Assembly: GCA_001804705.1 (NCBI GenBank)
Contig: MHAY01000044.1
Location: 1-64,000 of the forward strand
Length of the DNA: 64,000 nucleotides
Source: Ignavibacteria bacterium RIFOXYC2_FULL_35_21
Lineage (GTDB): Bacteria > Bacteroidota > Ignavibacteria > Kapaibacteriales > UBA2268
Direction of reading: 5' to 3'
The position numbers and the translations under genes were made by a program. Shown one piece after another: positions 36,367-45,658 of the stretch. Each line of letters begins with the position of its first letter. The stretch's first letter is position 1. The notes below the pieces were generated by a model. It saw only the letters and a program-made list of their open reading frames with translations, did not search any database and was not told where the DNA came from.

Positions 36367-38340
36367 TTATTCTTTAATAAATGTTCTTGTTTGGCTCCAC
36401 TGTGTAGTGAAAGCTTTGAGGAAATATAATCCCGAACTAAGTTTGGATGTATTATAAATAAATTGATTATTGTTCATTGATACTTCATCAACTTTATTTC
36501 CAAGTACATTGTAAACATATAAATTAATTTTTTCCAATTTATTCTCCATGTTAATTATTTTGATTGTCAATAAATCAGAAGTAATTGTTGGATAAATTTG
36601 AAAAAAATTTAAATCTTCATGATTGTCATTTACTTCTCCAATAACACCATAAGGATAACAGCCTATATCAGCTCTGCTGCTGTCGGGGTCATTATAAAAT
36701 GGATTTGGGTCTCCAGTATTTATACAGAGAGAATTAGCTTTGAGATGAAAATCGTCATTATCGAAATCAACAAATTCGGGATTAGTACTTATTGCATTTT
36801 GTCCGCCTGTTCCCGGAGGTCCGTTGTATCCATTATTGTTGAAAGTGCAGTTGTAATCAATAACCAAATTTTTGTCTTTGAAAATTCCGAGAGTGTAACC
36901 ATATACAATATTATTAATTACTTTTGATTCACTTCCTGATGCAAATATTCCCCTGTTATCTGGTGTCTCTTTACTAATAACTGTATTATTATAGATATGG
37001 CTGACAGAAGCAGTATCGCTGGATATACCACCACTTGTATTATTAACTAATAAATTGTGATGAATGTTAGCACTTGTAGCGTTAATCATAATTCCCATCG
37101 CATCATTGTCTTTCAGCCTGTTATTAAATATATTAACAGTTGAACCTGTACTATCTGCGCGTATTCCGACCTGTGAACAAGAGTAAATATCATTATCGTG
37201 AATTTCACTGTAACTATCAACACCTAATATAATGCCTGCCAAATCAACATTTGAGATATTGTTATCCCAAACGTTGGAAGAACTTTCCCTAATAATGACA
37301 ATACCACCTCCACTATAGTTACTTGTATCATCCATGTAGATGGTATTGGAACGTATAGATGATTGAGAACCTTCATTAACAGAAACTTGAAAATTTGCAT
37401 TATTGAAAATTATATTTCCGTTGATTAATGTCAAAGCATTGTTCCTTGTCATTATTCCGCCTGAGGGATTATCATAGACAATATTATTTTGGATGAGCAT
37501 AGGGCCTTTTGATTCTTCAGGTTTTACTACCCAGCCTGTAGAATCAGCCCCGATACCGGCACCGGCATCCGGTGGCATTTCATCTCCTGTACGGTCAATC
37601 CCATTGGAATAAACTGTATTTGCCCGTACAATCGGCTTAGAACCTTCACGTGCTGAGATACCATTCCAACCATTCCTGTAAACAACGTTATTTTCAACAA
37701 GAGGTGCGGCTCCGTTTTGTATGCCTATTCCAACCTCACGGTTCTCATAGACAACATTATCCCTTGCAACACCTTTAGCAAAATGGTTGAATCCGATCCC
37801 GATTCCAAAATTCCTGTAAACTTTATTATGAATTATCGTTGGGACTGCAGGCTTGCCGTCCTTCTCGTGTGAACCGATTCCGGTAGAGCCATTATCATGA
37901 ACGATACAATTTTTTATCGTTGAAGATGTACCCCTGTTCTGCACAGCATGGCTATGCCCCGGTAGGTGGTGATTTACAGTATCCATACCCGTTATTTCAA
38001 ATCCATCGAGTATAGCCCCGTCGGCACTATTCACGACAGGAGGAATTCCACCCGCTGAATCTCTCAATCCTTCTGAGTGAATAATCGTTACAGATGCTCG
38101 ATTCCAGTAGCCATCATCTACTCCATCCGACATTAAAACAACCGAATCTTTCAATACAAGAAATTCATGATAACTTCCTGGTTTGACAAGTACAGTATCA
38201 TGAGCATTAGCCGAATTAATCGCTGATTGAATTGTCGAAAACTCATCGGGAACGATAATGGTTTTACCCGGTAATGAATTAATTGAAACAATAAATATTA
38301 AAACAATAATAACAACTAAACTAAAATTTACTTTTCTCAT
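36367..38340 (-). CDS. T9SS-secreted right-handed beta-helix protein
   Basis: A 657-residue exported protein: signal peptide ~1-25, IIVPDEFSTIQSAINSANAH opens a parallel beta-helix, then about fourteen PbH1-type turns (IIHNKVYRNFGIGIGFNHFA, VVYENREVGIGIQNGAAPLV and so on), a Pro-rich closing segment and a T9SS sorting domain (IYPTITSDLLTIKIINM to SQTRTFIKE). Similar to NosD-like/pectate-lyase-like surface proteins; no catalytic residues can be assigned. It lies between dch and oah although it has no evident role in aromatic degradation. GAGAGGAT precedes the ATG. Confidence 0.85.
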   Translation of the reverse strand: MRKVNFSLVVIIVLIFIVSINSLPGKTIIVPDEFSTIQSAINSANAHDTVLVKPGSYHEFLVLKDSVVLMSDGVDDGYWNRASVTIIHSEGLRDSAGGIPPVVNSADGAILDGFEITGMDTVNHHLPGHSHAVQNRGTSSTIKNCIVHDNGSTGIGSHEKDGKPAVPTIIHNKVYRNFGIGIGFNHFAKGVARDNVVYENREVGIGIQNGAAPLVENNVVYRNGWNGISAREGSKPIVRANTVYSNGIDRTGDEMPPDAGAGIGADSTGWVVKPEESKGPMLIQNNIVYDNPSGGIMTRNNALTLINGNIIFNNANFQVSVNEGSQSSIRSNTIYMDDTSNYSGGGIVIIRESSSNVWDNNISNVDLAGIILGVDSYSEIHDNDIYSCSQVGIRADSTGSTVNIFNNRLKDNDAMGIMINATSANIHHNLLVNNTSGGISSDTASVSHIYNNTVISKETPDNRGIFASGSESKVINNIVYGYTLGIFKDKNLVIDYNCTFNNNGYNGPPGTGGQNAISTNPEFVDFDNDDFHLKANSLCINTGDPNPFYNDPDSSRADIGCYPYGVIGEVNDNHEDLNFFQIYPTITSDLLTIKIINMENKLEKINLYVYNVLGNKVDEVSMNNNQFIYNTSKLSSGLYFLKAFTTQWSQTRTFIKE

Positions 38341-38360
38341 AACTATCCTCTCAAATCATT

Positions 38361-38684
38361 TTATCTTAAACTTATAGTATTTACAAGTATTATATCATCC
38401 ATTGTAGCACCACAGCCGTCAGTTATCTTTTTCCAGCTTAGATGGACATCAACAGGCAATTCTTTTTCATCGAGAATTTTTGTGAAATCTTCAGGCATAT
38501 TCCATATTCTAAGTGTGTCTTTATTAAGAGCAACAAACCAGCCGCCGCAGCACATACACTTTCTATAGTCATAACCAATTATTTTTGCATCGGAAGATGT
38601 GTAGTCGTCATTGGTATCGGTTGAATCGCAACATGATGGAAGGATTAAAATAAATAATAAACAAATTAATGCAATAATTTTCAT
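38361..38684 (-). CDS. Small Cys-rich lipoprotein
   Basis: A 107-residue protein with signal peptide and lipobox (LILPSCC, Cys ~18-19). The mature part has KCMCCGGWFVAL, LRIWNMPEDFTKI and CGATMDDIILVNT, a pattern seen in small lipoproteins of unknown function in Bacteroidota. GAGATGAG lies before the ATG. 20 bp upstream of the beta-helix gene, so probably co-transcribed with it. Confidence 0.7.
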   Translation of the reverse strand: MKIIALICLLFILILPSCCDSTDTNDDYTSSDAKIIGYDYRKCMCCGGWFVALNKDTLRIWNMPEDFTKILDEKELPVDVHLSWKKITDGCGATMDDIILVNTISLR

Positions 38685-38842
38685 TGTTTTCTCATCTCAA
38701 GTGAAATAACACATCGTAACACTGAGCCCCGAAACAAGTTCGGGATAAACTCCGTCGAAGTGTGATTATATTTTACTTATCTATCTTTGACTCAGCTCAG
38801 TCTGATAAGGTTTAATATAACAAAAAAATGATTAATTAATCC

Positions 38843-39931
38843 TTATTTATATTGCGGCGAAATCGCCTTAATAAGTTCATCATTCCATTCATGCCCTTCG
38901 GCTAACATTTGACGCAGCTTGATGAAATCACATTCCCTGTTGTCCTTTGGACCTTCATTGAAGGCTCTGAAACCAGCTTTTCCTTCGGTCATCATGTTTA
39001 GTGCCAGCCAATCGCGGTTGCTTTCCTTGTTCTTGTCCCAATGCTCCAATTTGTGTTTACGTACTGAATTTATCGTTTTACTTAGGCAGTTTGGCATCGT
39101 AAGCATCAGTCGCGTGCAGAAATCATCAACTGTTTGGTCGAGAAGAGTCAGGTCAACAACAGCGCTTTTCAGTATTTCTTTCCCCTTGGCAAGGTCATCT
39201 CCGGTTTTTGGTTTACCATAGATTAAATCTCCTTTTTCATTGACCCAGCGGTCAGTATATACTAATGGATTTGGAACATACTCGCCATTTACTTTCAAGA
39301 CAGGAACAATCTTTGTTAATAAGCCATACTTGTAAGCTTCGTGAGCGGACCAAGGTTCGCAAACTGTGTTTGAATACATTGCATTTTCAACACCGACAAA
39401 CAAAGGGAGGAAGTCAGTGGCGCCGCCATCGGGGGCACTTCCATGCTTGGGACCAGCCTGGGCGAATCGTGCCAGGTCGGAAGCAATTGCGAAATCACAA
39501 GCCATTCCGATTTCCTGTCCGCCTCCGACTCTCATTCCGTTCACCCTGCAAATCACAGGTTTGTCGTTCATCAGAATCGAGGAGACCATGTCGTTAAAAA
39601 GCCTCATGTATTGCTTGTACTCCTGCGGATTACCGGAATAATACTCAGCATACTCTTTTGTGTTTCCACCAGTACAGAATGCTTTGTCTCCAACTGCAGT
39701 GAAAACGACAGCAACTACACTACGGTCATTAGAAGCCTGTCGCATTAATAAAATTACTTCTTTGACCATATCTGTTGTGTAAGAATTGAACTGTGTCGGA
39801 TTATTGAGAATTATCCAAGCATTGTAAATGCCTTCGCAAGGCTGACCTTTTGCATCCAAACAGGGACGCTTTTCATAAATTACACCACCTTTTAAATCAA
39901 TTTTTTCTACCAAGTCATGTGATACTAACAT
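38843..39931 (-). CDS. oah: 6-oxocyclohex-1-ene-1-carbonyl-CoA hydrolase
   Basis: A 362-residue crotonase-superfamily ring hydrolase (BamA, also BzdY), the marker enzyme of anaerobic benzoyl-CoA degradation. It is recognisable by YEKRPCLDAKGQPCEGIYNA, FCTGGNTKEYAEYYSGNPQE, RVNGMRVGGGQEIGMACDFA and GPKHGSAPDGGATDFLPLFV. It adds two waters to the dienoyl-CoA-derived ketone and cleaves the ring to 3-hydroxypimelyl-CoA. The length equals that of known homologues (about 375 residues). AAAGGTAAT precedes the ATG. A cluster of TTGACAT half-sites lies just upstream. Confidence 0.93.
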   Translation of the reverse strand: MLVSHDLVEKIDLKGGVIYEKRPCLDAKGQPCEGIYNAWIILNNPTQFNSYTTDMVKEVILLMRQASNDRSVVAVVFTAVGDKAFCTGGNTKEYAEYYSGNPQEYKQYMRLFNDMVSSILMNDKPVICRVNGMRVGGGQEIGMACDFAIASDLARFAQAGPKHGSAPDGGATDFLPLFVGVENAMYSNTVCEPWSAHEAYKYGLLTKIVPVLKVNGEYVPNPLVYTDRWVNEKGDLIYGKPKTGDDLAKGKEILKSAVVDLTLLDQTVDDFCTRLMLTMPNCLSKTINSVRKHKLEHWDKNKESNRDWLALNMMTEGKAGFRAFNEGPKDNRECDFIKLRQMLAEGHEWNDELIKAISPQYK

Positions 39932-40005
39932 AATTACCTTTCTATTATTTTTATATTATTGTTAATTATCTTGTACATGTTTTTTTAACTTAAAAAAATT
40001 CCCTA

Positions 40006-40131
40006 TTTGACAGAATATTTAATTATTTATATTTATTATTATATTTTATGTCAAAAGTAAGTACTTTATAAATAGGGCTTTGCGAAATATTATTTGACAT
40101 TTTATTGACATTTGTTTTTATTATGTCAATA
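40006..40131 (-). promoter_or_regulatory. Candidate operator region upstream of oah
   Basis: TTGACA/TGTCAA half-sites cluster here: TTTGACAG near 40007, ATGTCAA at 40048-40054, TTTGACAT at 40093-40100, then the inverted repeat TATTGACAT (40103-40111) and ATGTCAATA (40123-40131), 9-bp arms with an 11-bp spacer. The oah gene starts about 75 bp to the left, on the minus strand. That a regulator binds here is inference. Confidence 0.4.
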
Positions 40132-40176
40132 AATATGTAGCCCATTTTTTATCTCCGATTTTATTTAAAATTTCTC

Positions 40177-41859
40177 TTAAAACAATTTCTCATTTTGTTT
40201 TTTAGGTCTTACATCTTTTATTGCTTGTTTGAAAAGAGATGATCCAACTCCCCCGGGTATCTTGATTTCCCTTCCTTCGAGAAGATCTTCGATTGTAATA
40301 ATCTGCATTTTATCAAACTTATAACCTTCGTAATAACCTTCCTCTTTTGAAGCTTCATACATAGGTTTAGTTACTTGTTCAGCAAAGCAGGTAAAAACAC
40401 CCATATCAGCTTCCTGCTTTTTTAAGACGGTTATAAATTCTCTGATATTTCTAACATTAGCATGTCCGTTCGTAACGGCAATAAGAATTCTGCCTCTGCC
40501 CTTACCATTTTTGGGAAAGGTAATATAACCGTCCCAGCCTTTATCTGCAGTCTTTTTAGGATTGATTATCCCACCAAGGAGAAATTCTACTACCCAAAGC
40601 TGGAACTCAAATCTTCCTTTTGAATCTTTTTGGGCTAAAGCTTTTGCCGAAGCAATATCTTTCGGGAAGCCGTGAATCGAAATTGTTTTCAAAAAATCTT
40701 TTCTTGCATAATCAGGTAAAGGCTTAATCAAACGGTCTAAAATGAGCTTGACGGTAAGATGGGAAATATCAACTCCGAGCCAGTTCCTATTCAATCGGTT
40801 TGCAACTGCTATTGTAGTACCACAGCCGCAGAAGAAGTCAGCCACAACATCACCATCTTTTGAGGAAGCATTTATAATTCTTTCTAACAGGGCTTCGGGC
40901 TTTTGGGTGGGATAGCCGAGTCGTTCAGCAGCATGAGCAGATATAGGTTTTATGTCGGTCCAAATATCTCCAATAACCGTACCTTGTGAGTCATCCAAGT
41001 ATCTTTTTATTCTAGGTGTGCCTTTTTTTGTAAAATAAATGTAACCGTGTTTATATAAAATTTCTAACTTATCAATAACACCCATTTTATTAAATTTTTT
41101 TTCATTTACTAACTTTTTTACAATCCTGTTAGGAACTGCCCAGCTTCTACCTGCATCAGTAGGATTAAATCCATGCCATTCCATACCTGACTCCCCCGAT
41201 GAGGTTTTTGGTCCTGTTAGGTCACCGGACATATAATTACCTTTTGTGTTTTTCTTCCTATAAAATTTCTCAATATAATCTTTACTTAAAGGAGCAGATA
41301 TTGGTCTATAAAAATATTTAGAGGATTTAGTATAATAGAAAATTATATCTGAAACACTTGGCATTTTCAGCCTGGCATCATTATGTGCATTAGTCCTTTG
41401 CCAGGTGATTTCATTTCTAAAATTTTCTTTTCTAAAAATCAAGTCACAGATAATTTTCAAATAATGGCTCATGTTCGGGTCGCAGTGGAGATAGAATGAA
41501 CCTGTATTTATGAGTACCTTGTGCATATAATAGATACGTATTGCCATTGTTGTAAGATATGCAACAGATGATTTTGAAATATTTATTTTGTCGAGTGTTT
41601 TTAGAAAATCATGTAAATCGAGATTTAAATTTTCTATCTCAAATAATGTGTCTTTATATTTTACATTACTCCAGGTGTCGTTGAATGCTTCCCTTTGAGC
41701 TTTCGTGTCGGTCATGTCAATATCTTCGAACAAAACATTGTAATTCCTTTTTGAATTAAAAGGAGGATCAATGTAAATTAGGTCAACGAATCCATCAGGA
41801 TACTTTGAATGTAATTCCTTCAATACATCAAGGCAATCGCCGAAATAAAGTTCTTTCAT
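40177..41859 (-). CDS. Site-specific DNA methyltransferase (type III Mod-like, adenine/cytosine-N4) with degenerate nuclease-like C-terminus
   Basis: A 560-residue beta-class N-methyltransferase. Motif IV ([17 protein letters not shown], ~30) comes before motif I ([20 protein letters not shown], ~338), as expected for beta-class enzymes; motif X ([18 protein letters not shown]) lies between. The C-terminal ~150 residues ([67 protein letters not shown]) correspond to the Mrr-like nuclease domain often fused to such enzymes, but the position normally occupied by Lys reads VTNG. No Res partner gene is adjacent. It sits between oah and the divergent SDR. Confidence 0.85.
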   Translation of the reverse strand: MKELYFGDCLDVLKELHSKYPDGFVDLIYIDPPFNSKRNYNVLFEDIDMTDTKAQREAFNDTWSNVKYKDTLFEIENLNLDLHDFLKTLDKINISKSSVAYLTTMAIRIYYMHKVLINTGSFYLHCDPNMSHYLKIICDLIFRKENFRNEITWQRTNAHNDARLKMPSVSDIIFYYTKSSKYFYRPISAPLSKDYIEKFYRKKNTKGNYMSGDLTGPKTSSGESGMEWHGFNPTDAGRSWAVPNRIVKKLVNEKKFNKMGVIDKLEILYKHGYIYFTKKGTPRIKRYLDDSQGTVIGDIWTDIKPISAHAAERLGYPTQKPEALLERIINASSKDGDVVADFFCGCGTTIAVANRLNRNWLGVDISHLTVKLILDRLIKPLPDYARKDFLKTISIHGFPKDIASAKALAQKDSKGRFEFQLWVVEFLLGGIINPKKTADKGWDGYITFPKNGKGRGRILIAVTNGHANVRNIREFITVLKKQEADMGVFTCFAEQVTKPMYEASKEEGYYEGYKFDKMQIITIEDLLEGREIKIPGGVGSSLFKQAIKDVRPKKQNEKLF

Positions 41860-42201
41860 ATTTTTTTGGGATTATTTTTCTTATAAAAATACAAAAGAAT
41901 AAGAAAATTATGAAGTGATTAAAATTTAGGAAGCTATTGTTCATGTTTAATACACCTTTTATATATTGAAATGACTTATATTCACAACAACCAATAATCA
42001 AAATAATAATTATTTTTACCAATCCTGATGTGTGTGTCTGTAAGCCAAAAAATTAAAATCAGTCTATTTTAAATAAAAGTTCAGCAACACAAAAATTACA
42101 GATTATCATTGACTTTTTTAATAGTTATTTGTTGCTTTATAGAAAATAATTTATTAACTTGAAAAAAATGCGTTCATTGCAAAAACATAGAGGTATTTTA
42201 A
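41860..42201. other. AT-rich intergenic region, no gene seen
   Basis: 342 bp between the methyltransferase and the divergent SDR gene. Only short AT-rich frames are present, and I see no hairpin or repeat. It must hold the promoters of both genes. A TTGACTTTTTT run at about 42108 is a poor match to the half-sites upstream of oah. Confidence 0.4.
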
Positions 42202-42945
42202 ATGAATCTTGAAGGTAAATCTGCTATTGTTACAGGTGGAAGCCTTGGAATCGGAAATGCTATATCTTTGAAATTGGCTGAGTATGGAGCTAATGTAGCT
42301 CTGAATTATCGGAAGCACAAAGAAGAAGCCGACGAGACGATTAAAAAAATTGAAGCAATGGGACGGCAGGGTTTAGCTGTCCAGGCTGATGTTTCAAATT
42401 TTGCCGATGCTGACAGAATGGTTACTGAAGTTATTTCCCGCTTTGGCAGGTTAGACATTTTAGTGAATAATGCCGGTATTAATTGGGACGGGGTGATTTG
42501 GAAGATGACTGAAGAACAGTGGGATAAGGTTCTCGATATTAATCTGAAAGGATATTTCAATTATGTCCGTGCCGTATCTCCGCACTTCCGTGAACAGCAG
42601 TCGGGCAAGATTGTCAATGTTACTTCTATTAACGGAATGAGAGGTAAATTCGGGCAGTCAAATTATTCTGCTTCCAAGGCAGGAATCATCGGATTAACAA
42701 AAGCTGTAGCTAAAGAATTAGGAAAATATTCTGTGAATGTTAATGCAGTAGCTCCGGGATTAATCGAAACAGACATGATGAAAGATGCCCCGGAAAATGT
42801 TAGGACTGCGGCATTACAGGATATTGTTTTAAATAGAATGGGGCAGCCTGATGAGGTTGCCAATGTCGTTGTTTTTTTATGCAGTGATTTAGCCAGGCAT
42901 ATTACCGGCGAAGTCGTTAAGGTAGATGGCGGACAATATATTTAA
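42202..42945 (+). CDS. SDR oxidoreductase, FabG/PhaB-like
   Basis: A 247-residue short-chain dehydrogenase: TGGSLGIGNAISLKLAEYG (~8-26), NAGINWDGVIWKMTEEQW, SGKIVNVTSINGMRGKFGQ and NYSASKAGIIGLTKAVAKEL, PGLIETDMM, ITGEVVKVDGGQYI. It is closest in pattern to beta-ketoacyl (or acetoacetyl-CoA) reductases of the FabG/PhaB type. In Azoarcus bzd clusters an SDR (BzdZ) accompanies the ring-cleavage genes; here it may reduce or oxidise the hydroxyacyl-CoA intermediates of the lower pathway. It starts the plus-strand bzd block together with the thiolase. Confidence 0.85.
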   Translation: MNLEGKSAIVTGGSLGIGNAISLKLAEYGANVALNYRKHKEEADETIKKIEAMGRQGLAVQADVSNFADADRMVTEVISRFGRLDILVNNAGINWDGVIWKMTEEQWDKVLDINLKGYFNYVRAVSPHFREQQSGKIVNVTSINGMRGKFGQSNYSASKAGIIGLTKAVAKELGKYSVNVNAVAPGLIETDMMKDAPENVRTAALQDIVLNRMGQPDEVANVVVFLCSDLARHITGEVVKVDGGQYI

Positions 42946-43130
42946 AAAATAGATTTGGGATTAGTTCCCAGGATGATATACTGTGCTGAAACTTGTCCTG
43001 CTAAAGCGGGATTAATTTCAGCATCCATAAAAAAATATTTCAATTATATATAAACAGAGGTTTGTTTAGAAGAAATATCTGAAAATTGGATGTTGAATAA
43101 ATTTCAAGCTTAAACAAAGCTTATGCTATT

Positions 43131-43180
43131 GGAAGTTTAAACTTCCCTGGCTCATGCTTCGACAAGCTCAGCATGACACA
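43131..43180. repeat. Palindrome and repeat-like spacer
   Basis: GGAAGTTTAAACTTCC is a perfect 16-bp palindrome at 43131-43146, followed by CTTCGACAAGCTCAGCATGA, a sequence type common between genes in Bacteroidota. The 280-bp spacer 42946-43225 has no gene. Confidence 0.5.
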
Positions 43181-43225
43181 TCAGGAACTGAACCAGGTCC
43201 GCTATAAACTAAGACGAAAGGAATT

Positions 43226-44416
43226 ATGAATCTTAATGACATCGTTGCCATATCGGCTGTGCGAACTCCGATGGGCAAATTCGGCGGTACTCTGAAAAAT
43301 GTTGCATCTTATGACTTAGGTGCTGTATCAATTCGTGAAGCTCTCAAACGTGCATCCCTCAATGGTAATCAAATTGATGAAGTAATTCTCGGAAGCTGCC
43401 GCCAGGCAGGCAATGGGCCTAATCCGGCAAGGACTGCATCAGTACGTGGCGGTGTTGATATATCCATTCCGGTTATTACTCTCAATATGGCATGTCCTTC
43501 GGGTATGAAAGCATTGGTTTTTGCATCCCAGGCTATACGGCTTGGTGAAGCTGAAACCGTTCTTATCGGGGGATTCGACAGCATGAGTACAATACCTTAT
43601 TTACTAAAGGGAGCTCGTTGGGATGGTTTTAAAATGGGAAATAAAGTGTTGGAAGACGGCTGGAGCGACAGCATTGACCCGCTAATAGGACAGGGAATGG
43701 GAGAAACCGCCGAAAACCTTTATGACAAATATAAAATTCCGAGGGAAGAACAGGATGAATTTGCCGTAAGCAGTCACGTGAAAGCCGCAGCAGCTCAGAA
43801 GAACGGCTGGTTTGACGAAGAAATCGTTCCTGTTGAAGTTCCGGGAGTTGGAAAGAATCCACCTATAATTTTCGCTCAAGATGAAACTATAAGATATGAA
43901 ATAGATAAAGAAAAAATGGCTAAGATACCGCCTGCATTTCGCAAGGATGGAACTGTTTCGGCAGGCAATTCCTGCGGATTAAGTGACGGCTCGACTGCAC
44001 TTGTTATAACACATCGGGCTCATGCTGAAAAACTTGGTGCCAAGCCATTGTTTTCGATTGTATCTTACGGACAGGTAGCCGTAGCTCCTTCAATTATGGG
44101 TGAAGGGCCAACTTATTCAATACCAATAGCATTGAAAAATGCAAAAATGAATTTAAATGATATGGATTTGATAGAAGTAAACGAAGCCTTTGCTGTACAG
44201 GTTCTTGCTAATGAGCAGGTACTGAAATGGGACAGGAACAAGTTGAATGTGCATGGTGGTGCTATTGCGCTCGGACATCCGACAGGCATAAGCGGAGCTA
44301 GAATTATTGTTACGCTTTATCATGCATTGAAAAAATTGGATAAAACATTCGGCATTGCAGGTATTTGCGGTGGAGGCGGAGTCAGTATTGCAACAGTTAT
44401 TAAGAGGGAATTGTAA
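43226..44416 (+). CDS. Thiolase (acetyl-CoA acetyltransferase family)
   Basis: A 396-residue thiolase. It has the catalytic Cys loop in LNMACPSGMKALVFASQAIR (Cys ~89), GGFDSMSTIPYLLKGARWD, EVNEAFAVQVLANEQVL, HGGAIALGHPTGISGARIIV (His) and GGGGVSIATVIKREL near the second Cys (CGGGGV). It cleaves a 3-ketoacyl-CoA or condenses acetyl-CoA; in this context it probably ends the beta-oxidation of pimelyl-CoA-derived intermediates. AAAGG precedes the ATG. bzdN follows after 96 bp. Confidence 0.93.
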   Translation: MNLNDIVAISAVRTPMGKFGGTLKNVASYDLGAVSIREALKRASLNGNQIDEVILGSCRQAGNGPNPARTASVRGGVDISIPVITLNMACPSGMKALVFASQAIRLGEAETVLIGGFDSMSTIPYLLKGARWDGFKMGNKVLEDGWSDSIDPLIGQGMGETAENLYDKYKIPREEQDEFAVSSHVKAAAAQKNGWFDEEIVPVEVPGVGKNPPIIFAQDETIRYEIDKEKMAKIPPAFRKDGTVSAGNSCGLSDGSTALVITHRAHAEKLGAKPLFSIVSYGQVAVAPSIMGEGPTYSIPIALKNAKMNLNDMDLIEVNEAFAVQVLANEQVLKWDRNKLNVHGGAIALGHPTGISGARIIVTLYHALKKLDKTFGIAGICGGGGVSIATVIKREL

Positions 44417-44512
44417 AATTAAGAACTCGGTTAACTCAAATATAAATTGCAATCGCATTAGTAAAAGTATTCTATACTTAATCAGCTTATATTTTATTGG
44501 AAAGGAGATTAC

Positions 44513-45643
44513 ATGATTTCTCAGTTTCGGGATTGGGAGGAAAACAGGCACGTTTATGCTAAGAATTGGAAGGAAAAGACAGGAGGAAAAGTAATAGGCT
44601 ACTTTTGCACTTATGTCCCCGAAGAAATTCTGTATGCTGCCGACATCCTGCCCGTTAGAATATTAGGAAGCCACGAGCCACAGGATGTAACAGAACCATA
44701 TATATTCGGGATGTTTTGTCCATTTTGCAGGGATTGCCTTGCCCAGGGTTTGAAGGGTAGATATGATTATTTAGATGGAGTAATGATTTCCCAGTCATGC
44801 CTGCATATACGTCAGGCATATACAAGCTGGGTAAAACATGTCCCGCAAAGTTTTTCTTATTATCTTCCGATGCCAAATAACGTTCAAAGCAAACATGCTG
44901 TTCCTTACCTTGCGGCAGAATTGAAATCATTTAAAAGTGCAGTAGAGAAATGGATTGGCAAAGAAATAACAAACGACGACCTCAAAAGAGGTATTGATAT
45001 AATGAATGAGAACAGAAGCCTGATGCATAAGCTTTACTCATTTAAGAAAAAAGACAGCCCACCGGTCTCTGGCGAAGAAACCATGCAGGTTGCTATATCC
45101 CAGCAGATGGTAGATAAAAGAGAACATTCACCCCAACTTAAGAAACTCGTCGAAGAGCTTGAAACCGGAGCTTTCAATACAGTTAACAAAGGCACAAGAT
45201 TAATGATACTCGGCAGTGAAGATGATGACATTCCTTTTGTCAGGATGGTTGAATCAGTCGGAGGCTCGGTTGTTATAGATGACCATTGCGTTGGGACAAG
45301 GTATTTCTGGAATAATGTTGATGTTAACGGGAGTGACTTGCTGGAATCCATAGCAAAACGTTATATCGAAAGGCCTGCCTGTCCGAGTAAGGACTGGATT
45401 GAAAGGAGCAGGATACCTCATCTATTAAACCTTGCAAAGGAATTTAATGCAAAGGGTGCAATTGTCATTCAGCAGAAGTTCTGCGACCCGCATGAATTAG
45501 ATATACCTGCAATCACAAAGACATTTAATGCTAACGATATAAAAACACTGTTTCTTGAATTTGACGTAACTGTACCATTAGGGCAGTTTAAGATTCGCGT
45601 TGAAGCCTTTTTAGAAATGCTTCAGGAAGATGATTTATTTTAA
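44513..45643 (+). CDS. bzdN: Benzoyl-CoA reductase, subunit BzdN (BcrC family)
   Basis: A 376-residue subunit of the substrate-reducing half of ATP-dependent class I benzoyl-CoA reductase. It belongs to the HgdB/2-hydroxyacyl-CoA dehydratase D family: VIGYFCTYVPEEILYAADIL, FCPFCRDCLAQGLKGRYDYL and GVMISQSCLHIRQAYTSW contain Cys residues that ligate the [4Fe-4S] cluster, and GTRLMILGSEDDDIPFVRMV is the second Rossmann-like half. Length is close to Azoarcus BzdN and Thauera BcrC. AAGGAG precedes the ATG, and bzdO follows after 15 bp, so the subunits are made together. Confidence 0.93.
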   Translation: MISQFRDWEENRHVYAKNWKEKTGGKVIGYFCTYVPEEILYAADILPVRILGSHEPQDVTEPYIFGMFCPFCRDCLAQGLKGRYDYLDGVMISQSCLHIRQAYTSWVKHVPQSFSYYLPMPNNVQSKHAVPYLAAELKSFKSAVEKWIGKEITNDDLKRGIDIMNENRSLMHKLYSFKKKDSPPVSGEETMQVAISQQMVDKREHSPQLKKLVEELETGAFNTVNKGTRLMILGSEDDDIPFVRMVESVGGSVVIDDHCVGTRYFWNNVDVNGSDLLESIAKRYIERPACPSKDWIERSRIPHLLNLAKEFNAKGAIVIQQKFCDPHELDIPAITKTFNANDIKTLFLEFDVTVPLGQFKIRVEAFLEMLQEDDLF

Positions 45644-45658
45644 CATAAGGAGAAAATA

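Noticed and set aside
38700-38800. Spacer before oah with TTCGGG and TCCGTCGAAGTG
   Set aside because: Only short imperfect repeats of a kind common between genes; no gene or convincing hairpin.
41828-42022. Short minus-strand frame upstream of the methyltransferase
   Set aside because: Isoleucine-rich translation of AT-rich DNA; overlaps the methyltransferase start and shows no ribosome site or domain.
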